The position numbers were made by a program, and so were the translations under genes. From the NCBI GenBank assembly GCA_026984165.1, contig JALSSQ010000032.1, positions 1 through 22,477 on the forward strand: DNA of 22,477 nt, written 5' to 3'. The notes under the pieces are model-generated. The model was not told the origin of the DNA and searched no databases. It worked only from the letters and a program-made list of their open reading frames with translations. Within the stretch, counting starts at the first letter, position 1; every line of letters begins with the position of its first letter. Positions 15,067 through 22,477 of this stretch are shown piece after piece. This stretch comes from Sulfurovum sp. (lineage in GTDB: Bacteria > Campylobacterota > Campylobacteria > Campylobacterales > Sulfurovaceae).

Positions 15067-16438
15067 ACGTGCCAAAAAAGGCGGAAATAAAATAGCAAGT
15101 GTACTCTTATTATTGATACTTTTAATAGGTACAGGATATATATATACTGCACCTGAGTTTGAAAGAATCCCCCCCCAAATTGAGAGTGAAAAAAATATTT
15201 ATTGGAATAGAACAGATCCTCTAAAACTCCAGTTAAGTGATAATAGAGCTTTAAAACATTATGAATTGGTATTAAGTGATGGTAAAAATAGTTTAATTGT
15301 TGGTCAAGGCAATTTTGATAAAGCAACAAAAAAACAAACACTTCTGGTTACATATCCTAAAAGTAAAATATTAAATCCCAAAGCAAATATGCTACAACTG
15401 AATGTATCTGTGAAAGATAGTAGTTTGTGGAATTTTTTTCAGGGAAATAAAACAGTTAAAACTATTCATATTAGCGTAGATTCTAAACGTCCTAATGTAA
15501 ATGTGCTTGCAAATTCCTATAGTATTACACAAGGAGGAGCAGCATTGGTTGTTTTTCAGGCTAACGATGAAAATTTAGATGATTTATATGTTGAAGCGGA
15601 TGGAAAAAGATTTCAGGTTGAACCATATAAACAAAAGGGATATTATGCGACATTGGTAGCCTGGCCATTTAATAAAAGTACGTTTAATGCTAAGATTATT
15701 GCAATAGACAAAGCCAAAAACAAGCGGGTGACAGATATACCTTTTTATCTTAAAAATCATAAATATAAAGTTTCATGGATTAAGGCAAGGGATAAGTTTA
15801 TAGATGGAAAAATTACAGACTTAGCATCAAGTGATCCTGAGTATTCACATATTACAGATAGACTGGACAAATTACGTGCCATCAATGAGACAATGCGGTT
15901 AAAAAATGAAGAGAAAATACATACATTGTCCCAACATGTATCTAAAGAGGTATTGCAACATTGGGAAATGAAAAAGTTTTATCCTCTTAAAAATGGTGCA
16001 CGTGTAGCCAGTTATGGTGATGAAAGACACTATTATTATAAAACTAAGGATAATGAAGTTTCAAAATCATATCATGTAGGGTATGACTTGGCAAGTACAA
16101 AAATGGCACCCATTAGAAATTCGAATGCAGGAAAAGTGGTTTATGCTAACGAAAATGGTATATATGGGAATATGCCTATGATTGATCATGGATTAGGACT
16201 TTTTACAATTTATGGACACTGTTCTGAACTTCTTGTAAAAACTGGAGATGAGGTTAAAGCAGGTCAAATAATTGCCAAAACAGGAAGAACAGGGCTTGCA
16301 TTGGGTGACCATCTGCATTTTGGAATATTGGTACAGGGAACTGAAGTGAGACCTATAGAATGGTTTGACAACGGATGGATTAAAACCAATATCGATAATG
16401 TATTTAAGGCGGCAGATAAAATTATTTTAGAAAAATAG
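15056..16438 (+). CDS. M23 family peptidoglycan endopeptidase
   Basis: This 460-residue protein has one N-terminal membrane anchor or uncleaved signal (about 13-30), a long beta-rich periplasmic region with two Ig-like stretches (about 35-235), a short coiled region (about 265-300), and a C-terminal LytM/M23 metallopeptidase domain (about 305-440). Zinc ligands and catalytic residues are in place: H340 and D344 in YHVGYD, H388 in YGH, and H419-x-H421 in DHLHFG. It should cut peptide cross-links in the cell wall and may set cell shape, as M23 proteins do in Helicobacter and Campylobacter. It starts within the DHH gene with TAGGA seven bases upstream. An unusual run of eight C at 15169-15176 codes for Pro39-Pro40; slippage there would truncate the protein before the catalytic domain. 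Confidence 0.9.
   Translation: MKNRRAKKGGNKIASVLLLLILLIGTGYIYTAPEFERIPPQIESEKNIYWNRTDPLKLQLSDNRALKHYELVLSDGKNSLIVGQGNFDKATKKQTLLVTYPKSKILNPKANMLQLNVSVKDSSLWNFFQGNKTVKTIHISVDSKRPNVNVLANSYSITQGGAALVVFQANDENLDDLYVEADGKRFQVEPYKQKGYYATLVAWPFNKSTFNAKIIAIDKAKNKRVTDIPFYLKNHKYKVSWIKARDKFIDGKITDLASSDPEYSHITDRLDKLRAINETMRLKNEEKIHTLSQHVSKEVLQHWEMKKFYPLKNGARVASYGDERHYYYKTKDNEVSKSYHVGYDLASTKMAPIRNSNAGKVVYANENGIYGNMPMIDHGLGLFTIYGHCSELLVKTGDEVKAGQIIAKTGRTGLALGDHLHFGILVQGTEVRPIEWFDNGWIKTNIDNVFKAADKIILEK
15169..15176 (+). repeat. poly-C tract (C8) in the M23 peptidase gene
   Basis: Eight consecutive C in a strongly AT-rich gene, spanning the last base of Ile38, both Pro codons and the first base of Gln41. C or G homopolymers are the usual sites of slipped-strand phase variation in Campylobacter and Helicobacter. 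Confidence 0.75.
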
Positions 16439-16476
16439 CGATATTTCACAAATACTTCACACTATTTTGATATACT

Positions 16477-16504
16477 TGCAAAAATAATAAAAATAGACTA
16501 TAAT
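16477..16504 (+). promoter_or_regulatory. promoter of lpxC
   Basis: TTGATA (16477-16482) and a perfect TATAAT (16499-16504) are 16 bases apart. The predicted start near 16511 leaves a leader of about 35 bases. Confidence 0.65.
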
Positions 16505-16532
16505 ATTTTTAAATATAAAATCATATCTAATG

Positions 16533-16540
16533 AAAGGAGG
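16533..16540 (+). promoter_or_regulatory. near-perfect Shine-Dalgarno of lpxC
   Basis: AAAGGAGG five bases before the ATG is close to full complementarity to the 16S rRNA tail, stronger than any other ribosome site in the window. Confidence 0.7.
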
Positions 16541-16545
16541 AGATA

Positions 16546-17430
16546 ATGCAGCAAAGAACCATACAAAAAGCTGTTGAAGTAGTGGGAATCGGACTTCATA
16601 AAGGTGAACCTATCAAACTTCGTTTAGAACCACTTGATGCAGATGCTGGTATTGTATTTTATCGTGAAGATTTGGCAATGAGTATTCCTTTATCTCCTTC
16701 TTCTGTCATAGATACGAGAATGGCTACAGTTATTGGTAATGAAAAAGGGTTTGTTTCTACAATTGAACATTTTTTATCTGCAGTATATGCGTATGGTATA
16801 GACAATATGCGAATCATTGTAGATGGAAACGAGATACCCATTATGGATGGTTCTGCTATCTCGTTTTGTCTACTTCTTGATGAAGCAGGTATTCAGGAGC
16901 TTGATGCCCCTAAAAAAATACTTCGTGTAAAACAGGTCGTTGAAATTAAAGAAGGTGATAAATTTGTACGTCTAAGTCCAGATGAAAATGCGAGTTTTGA
17001 TTTTAAGATCAAATTTGATCATCCCGTTATTGGAGAACAAAAGGAACATTTTGTGTTTTCTACACATAATTTTATCGAAGAGATTGCTAGAGCAAGAACA
17101 TTTGGTTTTGCCAAAGATATCCAGTATCTGCAAAGTCAAAATCTTGCATTGGGCGCTTCTTTGCAAAATGCTATAGGTTTAGATGATTATAAAGTGTTAA
17201 ATCCAGATGGCTTACGCTTTGATAATGAATTTGCCAGACATAAAATACTTGATGCTATGGGAGATATGATGGTTTCAGGATATAATATTTTAGGAAGCTA
17301 TACATCCTTTGCAGGATCGCATAATTTGAATTATCAATTGACAAGTAAACTGTTGTCAGAGAGTAAAAATTATGAGTTAATAGCAGTTGAAACCTTAGAA
17401 AGCAGGGCATTTGCAAAATCATTCGCCTAA
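16546..17430 (+). CDS. lpxC: UDP-3-O-acyl-N-acetylglucosamine deacetylase
   Basis: LpxC is the zinc-dependent, committed enzyme of lipid A synthesis, removing the acetyl group from UDP-3-O-acyl-GlcNAc in the cytoplasm. The 294-residue protein carries the zinc ligands H75 (in STIEHFLSA, with the catalytic E74), H232 and D236 (in FARHKILDAMGD), and the catalytic H259 (in GSHNLNYQL). Both alpha-beta domains are complete. The next gene starts inside its last 20 bases, so lpxC leads a tightly coupled operon of tsaB-like and thrB genes. Its presence confirms a Gram-negative outer membrane with lipopolysaccharide or lipooligosaccharide. Confidence 0.96.
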   Translation: MQQRTIQKAVEVVGIGLHKGEPIKLRLEPLDADAGIVFYREDLAMSIPLSPSSVIDTRMATVIGNEKGFVSTIEHFLSAVYAYGIDNMRIIVDGNEIPIMDGSAISFCLLLDEAGIQELDAPKKILRVKQVVEIKEGDKFVRLSPDENASFDFKIKFDHPVIGEQKEHFVFSTHNFIEEIARARTFGFAKDIQYLQSQNLALGASLQNAIGLDDYKVLNPDGLRFDNEFARHKILDAMGDMMVSGYNILGSYTSFAGSHNLNYQLTSKLLSESKNYELIAVETLESRAFAKSFA

Positions 17431-17881
17431 ACAATACACATTACTTATTATCTCCATTTCATCCCCATTACTTATAGGGGTGTATGAAGATGAAATACTT
17501 ATAGAAACATACTCGAGTGACTTAAAAGCATCTGAGATACTTTTATCAACTATGATGCAAATGTTTAAAAAATATGATATTTCTAAAATTATTTATACCA
17601 AAGGACCTGGTTCTTATATGGCGATAAAACTTACCTATATCATGTTAAAAACCATTGAAATTACGCGTAACATTCCGTGTTTTGGTTGTAGTGGTTTTGC
17701 CTTAAATGGAAATCGACCTATCAAAGCCATAGGCAATCTCTATTTTATCAAGGAAAAAGAGACTATAATGACAAAAAAATATGAACAGCCAGTTGATGCA
17801 CCCTTTGTGTTGCCTCAAAGTATTCATGATCTAAAATTGGATGAAGAATCAAGCCCTGAGTATAGTCTGCCAGCTGTCTAA
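17411..17881 (+). CDS. tsaB: short TsaB-like protein
   Basis: The 156-residue protein resembles TsaB, the non-catalytic partner of TsaD in making the t6A base of tRNA. The signature KGPGSYMAIKLTY (64-76) corresponds to the GPGSFTGLR helix of TsaB, and the N-terminal strands LLIISISS...LIGVYEDEILIETY match its first ASKHA-fold strands. TsaB is usually about 220-230 residues; most of the second lobe is missing here and the tail (about 120-156) is acidic and unrelated. The start is taken as TTG at 17411, inside lpxC, because later starts would remove the first strand; the ribosome site is weak. It ends just before thrB. I recall a small gene at this position in Helicobacter and Campylobacter too. 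A non-TsaB function remains possible. Confidence 0.6.
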   Translation: MQNHSPKQYTLLIISISSPLLIGVYEDEILIETYSSDLKASEILLSTMMQMFKKYDISKIIYTKGPGSYMAIKLTYIMLKTIEITRNIPCFGCSGFALNGNRPIKAIGNLYFIKEKETIMTKKYEQPVDAPFVLPQSIHDLKLDEESSPEYSLPAV

Positions 17882-17894
17882 AATGGATAAAACA

Positions 17895-18776
17895 ATGTTT
17901 GTAAGCGTACCCGCAACTTCTGCTAACTTAGGACCAGGGTTTGACACCTTGGGACTTGCTGTAGATTTGAGAAATGAAATAACGATTAAGCCTTCTAAAT
18001 TTTTAAGTATTTCTACACATGGTGAAGGAAGTGATAATCCTAAAATAAAGAAAAACTCTCTTTTCCTTAGTATTTTTAATGAAAAATATAAGCGACTCAC
18101 AGAAAGAGAGGATAATTTTAGATTCGAATTTCATAATCGTATTCCTATTTCTCGTGGTTTGGGCTCTTCTTCAGCAGTGATTGTTGCGGCACTTTCAGGT
18201 GCATATATTGCAGCAGGTAAAAAGTACAATAAAAGAGAAATTCTTAATCAGGCACTGCGTTACGAACATCATCCAGACAATATTACTCCAGCAGTGATGG
18301 GTGGATTTAATGTCGCATGTGTAGAAGGAGATAGAGTCTATAGTAAAAAAAGACGGTTGCCTGATTATCTAAAAGCAGTAGTAGTTGTGCCAAATCGTAC
18401 TATATCTACAGCGAAATCTCGTACAGTATTGCCTAAAATGTATAAAAAAGAAGAGACGGTCTATTCTCTTTCTCGTTCATCTTATATGACAGCACTATTT
18501 ATGTCAGAATCATGGGATTTGTTGCGTATAGCTTCTAAAGACAAGTTGCATCAGGCAAGACGCATGAAAATGATACCGGAACTTTTTGATGTACAAAAAC
18601 TGGCACTCAAACATGGTGCATTGATGAGTACATTGTCAGGATCGGGTTCAACATTTTTTAATCTTGTTTATGAAAAAGATGCAGCCAAGATGGCACAGGC
18701 ACTACAAGCACGTTTCCCGCAGTTTAGAGTTTTTACTCTCTCTTTAGACAATAATGGGGCTATTGCCAAATATTAG
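17895..18776 (+). CDS. thrB: homoserine kinase
   Basis: ThrB phosphorylates homoserine with ATP in threonine synthesis. It is a GHMP-family kinase: motif 1 is VSVPATSANLGPGFD at the N-terminus, motif 2 is the phosphate loop PISRGLGSSSAV, and motif 3 is TLSGSGSTFF near the C-terminus. The start at 17895 gives 293 residues, the usual length, with GGA seven bases upstream. An ATG at 17883, one base after the tsaB-like stop, would add four residues and cannot be excluded, and an ATG at 17841 would overlap the previous gene. It is translationally close to the tsaB-like gene in the lpxC operon. Confidence 0.94.
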   Translation: MFVSVPATSANLGPGFDTLGLAVDLRNEITIKPSKFLSISTHGEGSDNPKIKKNSLFLSIFNEKYKRLTEREDNFRFEFHNRIPISRGLGSSSAVIVAALSGAYIAAGKKYNKREILNQALRYEHHPDNITPAVMGGFNVACVEGDRVYSKKRRLPDYLKAVVVVPNRTISTAKSRTVLPKMYKKEETVYSLSRSSYMTALFMSESWDLLRIASKDKLHQARRMKMIPELFDVQKLALKHGALMSTLSGSGSTFFNLVYEKDAAKMAQALQARFPQFRVFTLSLDNNGAIAKY

Positions 18777-18801
18777 GCATTGCACTTAATCTCTTTTTAG
18801 G

Positions 18802-18807
18802 TATAAT
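18802..18807 (+). promoter_or_regulatory. -10 hexamer just before ylxR
   Basis: A perfect TATAAT ends four bases before the ylxR ATG at 18812. Used as a promoter it would start transcription at or inside the start codon, so it either makes a leaderless or slightly trimmed message or serves the downstream infB gene. A weak ribosome site TAGG (18798-18801) supports translation from a longer thrB transcript. Confidence 0.4.
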
Positions 18808-18811
18808 ACGC

Positions 18812-19081
18812 ATGAAAAATATACAGCCCATACGTATGTGTATCGCTTGCAGAAGTCGTCATCCTAAAAATACTTTGTTACGGTTAAAACAGATGGGTCA
18901 TGATATTGTAGCACATGATGGAACAGGCAGAAGTTTTTATCTTTGTATGTCATGTTCTCAAAATGAAAAAAAAGTCAAGGGCTTAGTAAAACGTTTTAAG
19001 CAAGATGAAAAATATTTTACTAAGCTATTGGCAGATCTGATTTTAAGAATTAGGGCATGCGAGAAGTCGCATTTAAATTAA
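18812..19081 (+). CDS. ylxR: YlxR (DUF448) family RNA-binding protein
   Basis: The 89-residue basic protein has the DUF448 pattern: PIRMCIACRSRHPK at the N-terminus, then a central GRSFYLC in place of the usual GRGAYLC. Two CxxC pairs, C10-C13 and C45-C48, could bind a metal. YlxR proteins bind RNA and are almost always encoded just before infB, as here. Their role is debated; ribosome function and RNase P regulation have been proposed. The infB start is 14 bases after its stop. The usual nusA gene before ylxR is replaced by thrB. Confidence 0.88.
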   Translation: MKNIQPIRMCIACRSRHPKNTLLRLKQMGHDIVAHDGTGRSFYLCMSCSQNEKKVKGLVKRFKQDEKYFTKLLADLILRIRACEKSHLN

Positions 19082-19095
19082 GGAGTTAATAAAGA

Positions 19096-21744
19096 ATGGA
19101 TAAAGTTAAAATCCAAGAGATAGCAGAAGAAGCAGGGATCTCAAATGGAGATTTGATTGAAAAAGCTAAAGAGTTAGGCTTTGATGTAAAAGCAGCAAAC
19201 AGTGCAATAAGTTTTGATAATGCTGAAATCCTTGTAGATTATGCTATTTCGGGTAAATTACCAAAAGGTTTTAAAAAACCTAACCCTAAGAAAAAAATGA
19301 CAGTAGTGAAAAAAGATCTCAAAGAAGAAGTTACACAACAAACTGAATTTGTTTCTGAAAAGAAAGTTGTCGAAGAAGTGCAAAAAGAGGTAAAAGAAGA
19401 AAAAACATCGGATGTGCCTCAGGATGAAAAAGTTTTGGCAGAAGAAACAGCACCTGTAAAAGAAATAAAAAAACGTAAAGGCATCTCTGTTGTCAGTAAG
19501 AAATCTGAAGCCCCAACAGTGAGAAAGACAGCGGATGATTCAGAAGCATCTAAAAAAAGAGTGCTTTCACGTGGTGGGATTAAAATTGTTCGAAAAGCAA
19601 AACCTGCACCGGCAAGAGCTGGAACTAACATCTCTTTGGGTAAGAGTAATGCAGAGCCCTATACACCCAAGAAAAAACCTAAAAAAGGTCCTGCACAGGC
19701 AAAAGATACAGGTACCAAAATAGATATATTTAATCATGACAGTATGTCTGGCGATATTGACAGTGGTTTTGGGGAAGAAGAAGTAGTACTTTTGGATTTC
19801 TCTGACAAAAATATCTATGAAGATATGATGCGCCAAGAGCAAAAACGTAAAGAAGAGATGAAAAAACGTGAAGCACAAAATGGTGGTTCAGCAAGAGCAA
19901 GACAAGCATTTAAACCACAGCAGAAACGTTCTTTAAAGCGTGGAGGGAAGCGTAAAAAATATACGAAAGAAGAAAGTAAAGATGTCATCACATCTGTAGA
20001 GATACCTGAGAATGTCAGAGTATATGAGTTTGCAGAAAAGGTTGGCAAGACAGCAGGTGATGTGATAAAAGTGTTGTTTACCCTTGGTATGATGGTCACA
20101 AAGAATGACTTTCTTTCCAAAGATGAGATAGAGATTCTTGCAGAGGAGTTTGAAGTAGAGGTTACGACAATCAATCCTCTCGATGAACTCGAAATTGTCG
20201 ATGACTATAATGAAGAGGAAGATCCAGATGCAGTTGAACGTCCTCCTGTAATTACGATTATGGGACACGTGGATCATGGTAAAACATCACTGCTTGATAA
20301 GATTCGTTCAGCAAAAGTAGCAGACAAAGAGGCGGGTGGCATTACCCAGCATGTGGGTGCCTATCAGGTAGAAAAAAGTGGCAAGAAGATTACCTTTGTC
20401 GATACTCCGGGACATGAAGCCTTTACTGAAATGCGTTCTCGTGGAGCACAGGCTACAGATATTGTGATTATCGTGGTGGCAGCCGATGATGGCGTGATGC
20501 CTCAAACCAAAGAGGCGATTGCGCATACAAAAGCAGCAGGTGTGCCTATGATTATCGCAGTAAACAAGATGGATAAAGAGGCAGCCAACCCTGACAATGT
20601 CAAAGCACAGCTTGCAGAGATAGATGTGATGGCGAGCGACTGGGGTGGAGAGTATGAGTTTGTGCCTGTGTCGGCACATACTGGCATGGGTATTGATGAT
20701 CTGCTTGAGACGATTTTGCTTCAAGCCGAGCTGATGGAGCTTAAAGCCAACCCTGCCAAAGAAGCCAAAGCCATAGTGGTCGAATCTTCTTTGGAAAAAG
20801 GCTTTGGACCTGTGGCGAATGTGATTATCAAAAACGGTACACTCAAGGTGGGTGACAATGTGGTTGTTGGTAAAACCTATGGACGTATCAAGGCGATTAA
20901 GCTAGATGATGGAAGCGCAGCAAAAGAGATAGGTCCTTCGACCCCAGCTGCTATCGTGGGGCTCAACGAAGTTCCAGGTGCAGGTGAAGAGCTTGTTGTG
21001 ATGTCTAGTGACAAAGAGGTACGTGAGCTTGCTCAAAAACGTGCAGAGTATGATAGAGCAAAAGTACTCTCCAAATCAACCAAAGCAACACTTGATGATC
21101 TCTCCGCATTGATTGCAGAGGGGCAACTCAAGGCACTTCCTGTAATCATCAAGGCAGATGTACAAGGCTCTCTTGAGGCGATTAAAGGATCACTGGAGAA
21201 GTTAAGAAACGAAGAGGTCAAAGTCAATATTATTCATGAGGGTGTAGGTGGTGTAACAGAGAGTGATTTGACACTTGCAGATGCCTCTGAACATGCGGTG
21301 GTACTTGGCTTTAATGTGCGTCCGACAGGTGCTGTGAAGAAAAAGGCAAAAGAGCTTGGTATTGATATTCGCACCTACTCTATTATCTATGATTTACTTG
21401 ATGATGTTAAGGCACTTCTTGGTGGATTGATGAGCCCTGTTATCTCTGAAGAGGTGATAGGCCAAGCAGAGGTACGTGAAACATTTGTGGTTGGAAAAGT
21501 AGGCACGATTGCAGGTTGTAAAGTGACTGATGGCAGCATCGTGCGTAATGCAAAAGCAAGACTTATCCGCGATGGTGTGGTAGTCTATGAGAGCGCTATT
21601 GCTTCACTCAAACGATTTAACGAAGATGCAAAAGAGGTGAAAAATGGGTATGAGTGTGGTATTATGCTTGAAAACTTCAACGACATCAAAGAGGGGGATG
21701 TGATAGAAGCCTTCAAAGATGTAGAGGAGCAGGTGACACTCTAG
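19096..21744 (+). CDS. infB: translation initiation factor IF-2
   Basis: IF-2 is the GTPase that brings initiator fMet-tRNA to the 30S subunit and drives subunit joining. The 882-residue protein starts with a small IF2_N domain (1-56), then a charged Lys/Glu-rich linker (about 60-290), a second IF2_N domain (about 297-355), and the G domain. GTP motifs are GHVDHGKT (390-397), DTPGH (436-440) and NKMD (490-493). The remaining C-terminal domains II, III and IV bind the ribosome and fMet-tRNA. AAGGAG lies about ten bases before the ATG. The linker half is AT-rich (19 of 60 G or C at 19321-19380), whereas the G domain is GC-richer with more C-ending codons (30 of 60 at 20641-20700). Confidence 0.97.
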   Translation: MDKVKIQEIAEEAGISNGDLIEKAKELGFDVKAANSAISFDNAEILVDYAISGKLPKGFKKPNPKKKMTVVKKDLKEEVTQQTEFVSEKKVVEEVQKEVKEEKTSDVPQDEKVLAEETAPVKEIKKRKGISVVSKKSEAPTVRKTADDSEASKKRVLSRGGIKIVRKAKPAPARAGTNISLGKSNAEPYTPKKKPKKGPAQAKDTGTKIDIFNHDSMSGDIDSGFGEEEVVLLDFSDKNIYEDMMRQEQKRKEEMKKREAQNGGSARARQAFKPQQKRSLKRGGKRKKYTKEESKDVITSVEIPENVRVYEFAEKVGKTAGDVIKVLFTLGMMVTKNDFLSKDEIEILAEEFEVEVTTINPLDELEIVDDYNEEEDPDAVERPPVITIMGHVDHGKTSLLDKIRSAKVADKEAGGITQHVGAYQVEKSGKKITFVDTPGHEAFTEMRSRGAQATDIVIIVVAADDGVMPQTKEAIAHTKAAGVPMIIAVNKMDKEAANPDNVKAQLAEIDVMASDWGGEYEFVPVSAHTGMGIDDLLETILLQAELMELKANPAKEAKAIVVESSLEKGFGPVANVIIKNGTLKVGDNVVVGKTYGRIKAIKLDDGSAAKEIGPSTPAAIVGLNEVPGAGEELVVMSSDKEVRELAQKRAEYDRAKVLSKSTKATLDDLSALIAEGQLKALPVIIKADVQGSLEAIKGSLEKLRNEEVKVNIIHEGVGGVTESDLTLADASEHAVVLGFNVRPTGAVKKKAKELGIDIRTYSIIYDLLDDVKALLGGLMSPVISEEVIGQAEVRETFVVGKVGTIAGCKVTDGSIVRNAKARLIRDGVVVYESAIASLKRFNEDAKEVKNGYECGIMLENFNDIKEGDVIEAFKDVEEQVTL

Positions 21745-21763
21745 TCATCTTCAAGGTAGAGCA

Positions 21764-22144
21764 ATGACACACGAAGAGATAAAACGACATCGCACAGAGT
21801 CTATCCTCAAAGAGATTATCCCAGAAGCATTGGCTACACTTGATGATGGGCGTATTAATGGGCTTAGTGTCACTGATGTAGTCTGCTCCAAAGGCAGGTC
21901 TGATGCAAAAGTCTATCTGGACAAATCATTTCTTACACCCAAAGAGCAGAGTGAAGCTTTACGTCAATTACGTGTGGTATCTGGCTATATCCAAAATCAT
22001 TGCAAACAGAGTGAAGGATGGTTTAAGGCACCTCGTTTTACGTTTGAGTTTGACGAACAACCTGAATACCAAAACAAAATGGAAGATCTATTCAAACAGA
22101 TAGCATCTCGCAAAAGTGCAGAGGAGAGCAGTGATGAATCTTGA
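21764..22144 (+). CDS. rbfA: ribosome-binding factor A
   Basis: RbfA is a small KH-fold protein that helps mature the 30S subunit and process 16S rRNA, especially in the cold. The 126-residue length and the sequence match the family: an N-terminal basic helix RHRTESILKEIIPEAL, the central DVVCSKGRSDAKVYLD strand, and the LRVVSGYIQNH helix, followed by the FTFEFDEQPEYQNKMEDLF stretch. It starts 19 bases after infB and its end overlaps the rimP start by 11 bases, so the three form one translation operon. Confidence 0.93.
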   Translation: MTHEEIKRHRTESILKEIIPEALATLDDGRINGLSVTDVVCSKGRSDAKVYLDKSFLTPKEQSEALRQLRVVSGYIQNHCKQSEGWFKAPRFTFEFDEQPEYQNKMEDLFKQIASRKSAEESSDES

Positions 22145-22477
22145 AACACAAATAGCCAAAATCATCGAAGCCAATGGTGCAGCACTCTATGATACAGAGA
22201 CAGTGACAGAGTTTAATGAGACTATTTATAGGGTCTATATTACAAAAGTTGGTGGTGTGGACTTGGATTTGTGTGCAACTGTCTCCAACGAACTCTCACC
22301 TTTTTTAGACGTTCACCCTCCTATGAGTGGTCCATACAGACTAGAGGTAAGCTCTCCTGGTATAGAACGCAAATTAAGCAAACCTGTTCATTTTCAACAT
22401 GCCATAGGTGAAAAAGTCAAAGTCAAAATCCTCGGAGGCGACAAATGCAAAGGCACACTCACAGATGCCGACAATGA
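22134..22477 (+). CDS. rimP: ribosome maturation factor RimP, 3' end cut by window
   Basis: About 114 codons are visible and the frame is open to the window end. The protein begins MNLETQIAKIIEANGAALYD and contains the family signature ELSPFLDVHPPMSGPYRLEV followed by SSPGIERKL, characteristic of RimP, which helps assemble the 30S subunit. The ATG overlaps the end of rbfA by 11 bases, with GGAG upstream within rbfA. In many bacteria rimP leads the nusA-infB operon; here it follows rbfA. Confidence 0.92.
   Translation, partial: MNLETQIAKIIEANGAALYDTETVTEFNETIYRVYITKVGGVDLDLCATVSNELSPFLDVHPPMSGPYRLEVSSPGIERKLSKPVHFQHAIGEKVKVKILGGDKCKGTLTDADN

Noticed and set aside
14832..15341. 169-codon minus-strand frame across the DHH and M23 junction
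   Set aside because: It runs through two well-supported plus-strand genes and is rich in Tyr, Phe and Leu as expected from reversed AT-rich codons.
19160..19980. Lys/Glu-rich stretch suggesting a repeat protein or recent insertion
   Set aside because: It is the normal variable linker of IF-2 between its two N-terminal domains.

Overview
The window reads as the chromosome of a free-living Campylobacterota (Epsilonproteobacteria), most like Sulfurovum/Sulfurimonas. This rests on AT-rich coding sequence with short spacers, an HsrA/CosR-type orphan response regulator next to a ferredoxin and a Ppx/GppA protein, and the order M23 peptidase - lpxC - tsaB-like - thrB - ylxR - infB - rbfA - rimP, which I recall from Campylobacter and Helicobacter genomes (memory, not a search). 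Nearly all the DNA codes for housekeeping proteins. I see no rRNA, tRNA, CRISPR array, insertion sequence or prophage.

Layout. 1-959: 3' part of a BatD-like membrane protein. 1049-2485: a di-heme cytochrome c peroxidase lipoprotein with its own promoter. 2571-4457: a DUF389 membrane protein with a degenerate lipid-kinase-like N-terminal half. 4518-5357 (minus): tyrA, divergent from bamA (5461-7770). 7803-11504 (minus): ppx/gppA and ferredoxin (nearly overlapping), hsrA, then the folB-plsY pair. 11586-14015 (plus): nadA, a two-gene toxin-antitoxin module, and nadC. 14098-16438: DHH phosphoesterase and M23 peptidase overlapping by 11 bases. 16546-22477: lpxC, tsaB-like, thrB, ylxR, infB, rbfA and the start of rimP, mostly overlapping or tightly spaced.

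How the genes work together. The cell-envelope theme is bamA (outer membrane protein insertion), lpxC (lipid A), plsY (phospholipid acylation) and the M23 endopeptidase. A redox theme links the peroxidase, the ferredoxin and HsrA, whose relatives govern oxidative stress. nadA and nadC give two consecutive steps of de novo NAD synthesis. The last block is the translation set: IF-2, RbfA, RimP and YlxR.

No clearly new multigene system is visible. The most notable items are a RelE/ParE-type toxin-antitoxin pair inserted exactly between nadA and nadC, the kinase-like/DUF389 fusion with a lost catalytic motif and a probably leaderless mRNA, a run of eight C near the start of the M23 peptidase gene, a half-size TsaB-like protein, and a hairpin plus T-run facing the end of hsrA that could end an unannotated small RNA. 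No gene-free stretch exceeds about 160 bases.
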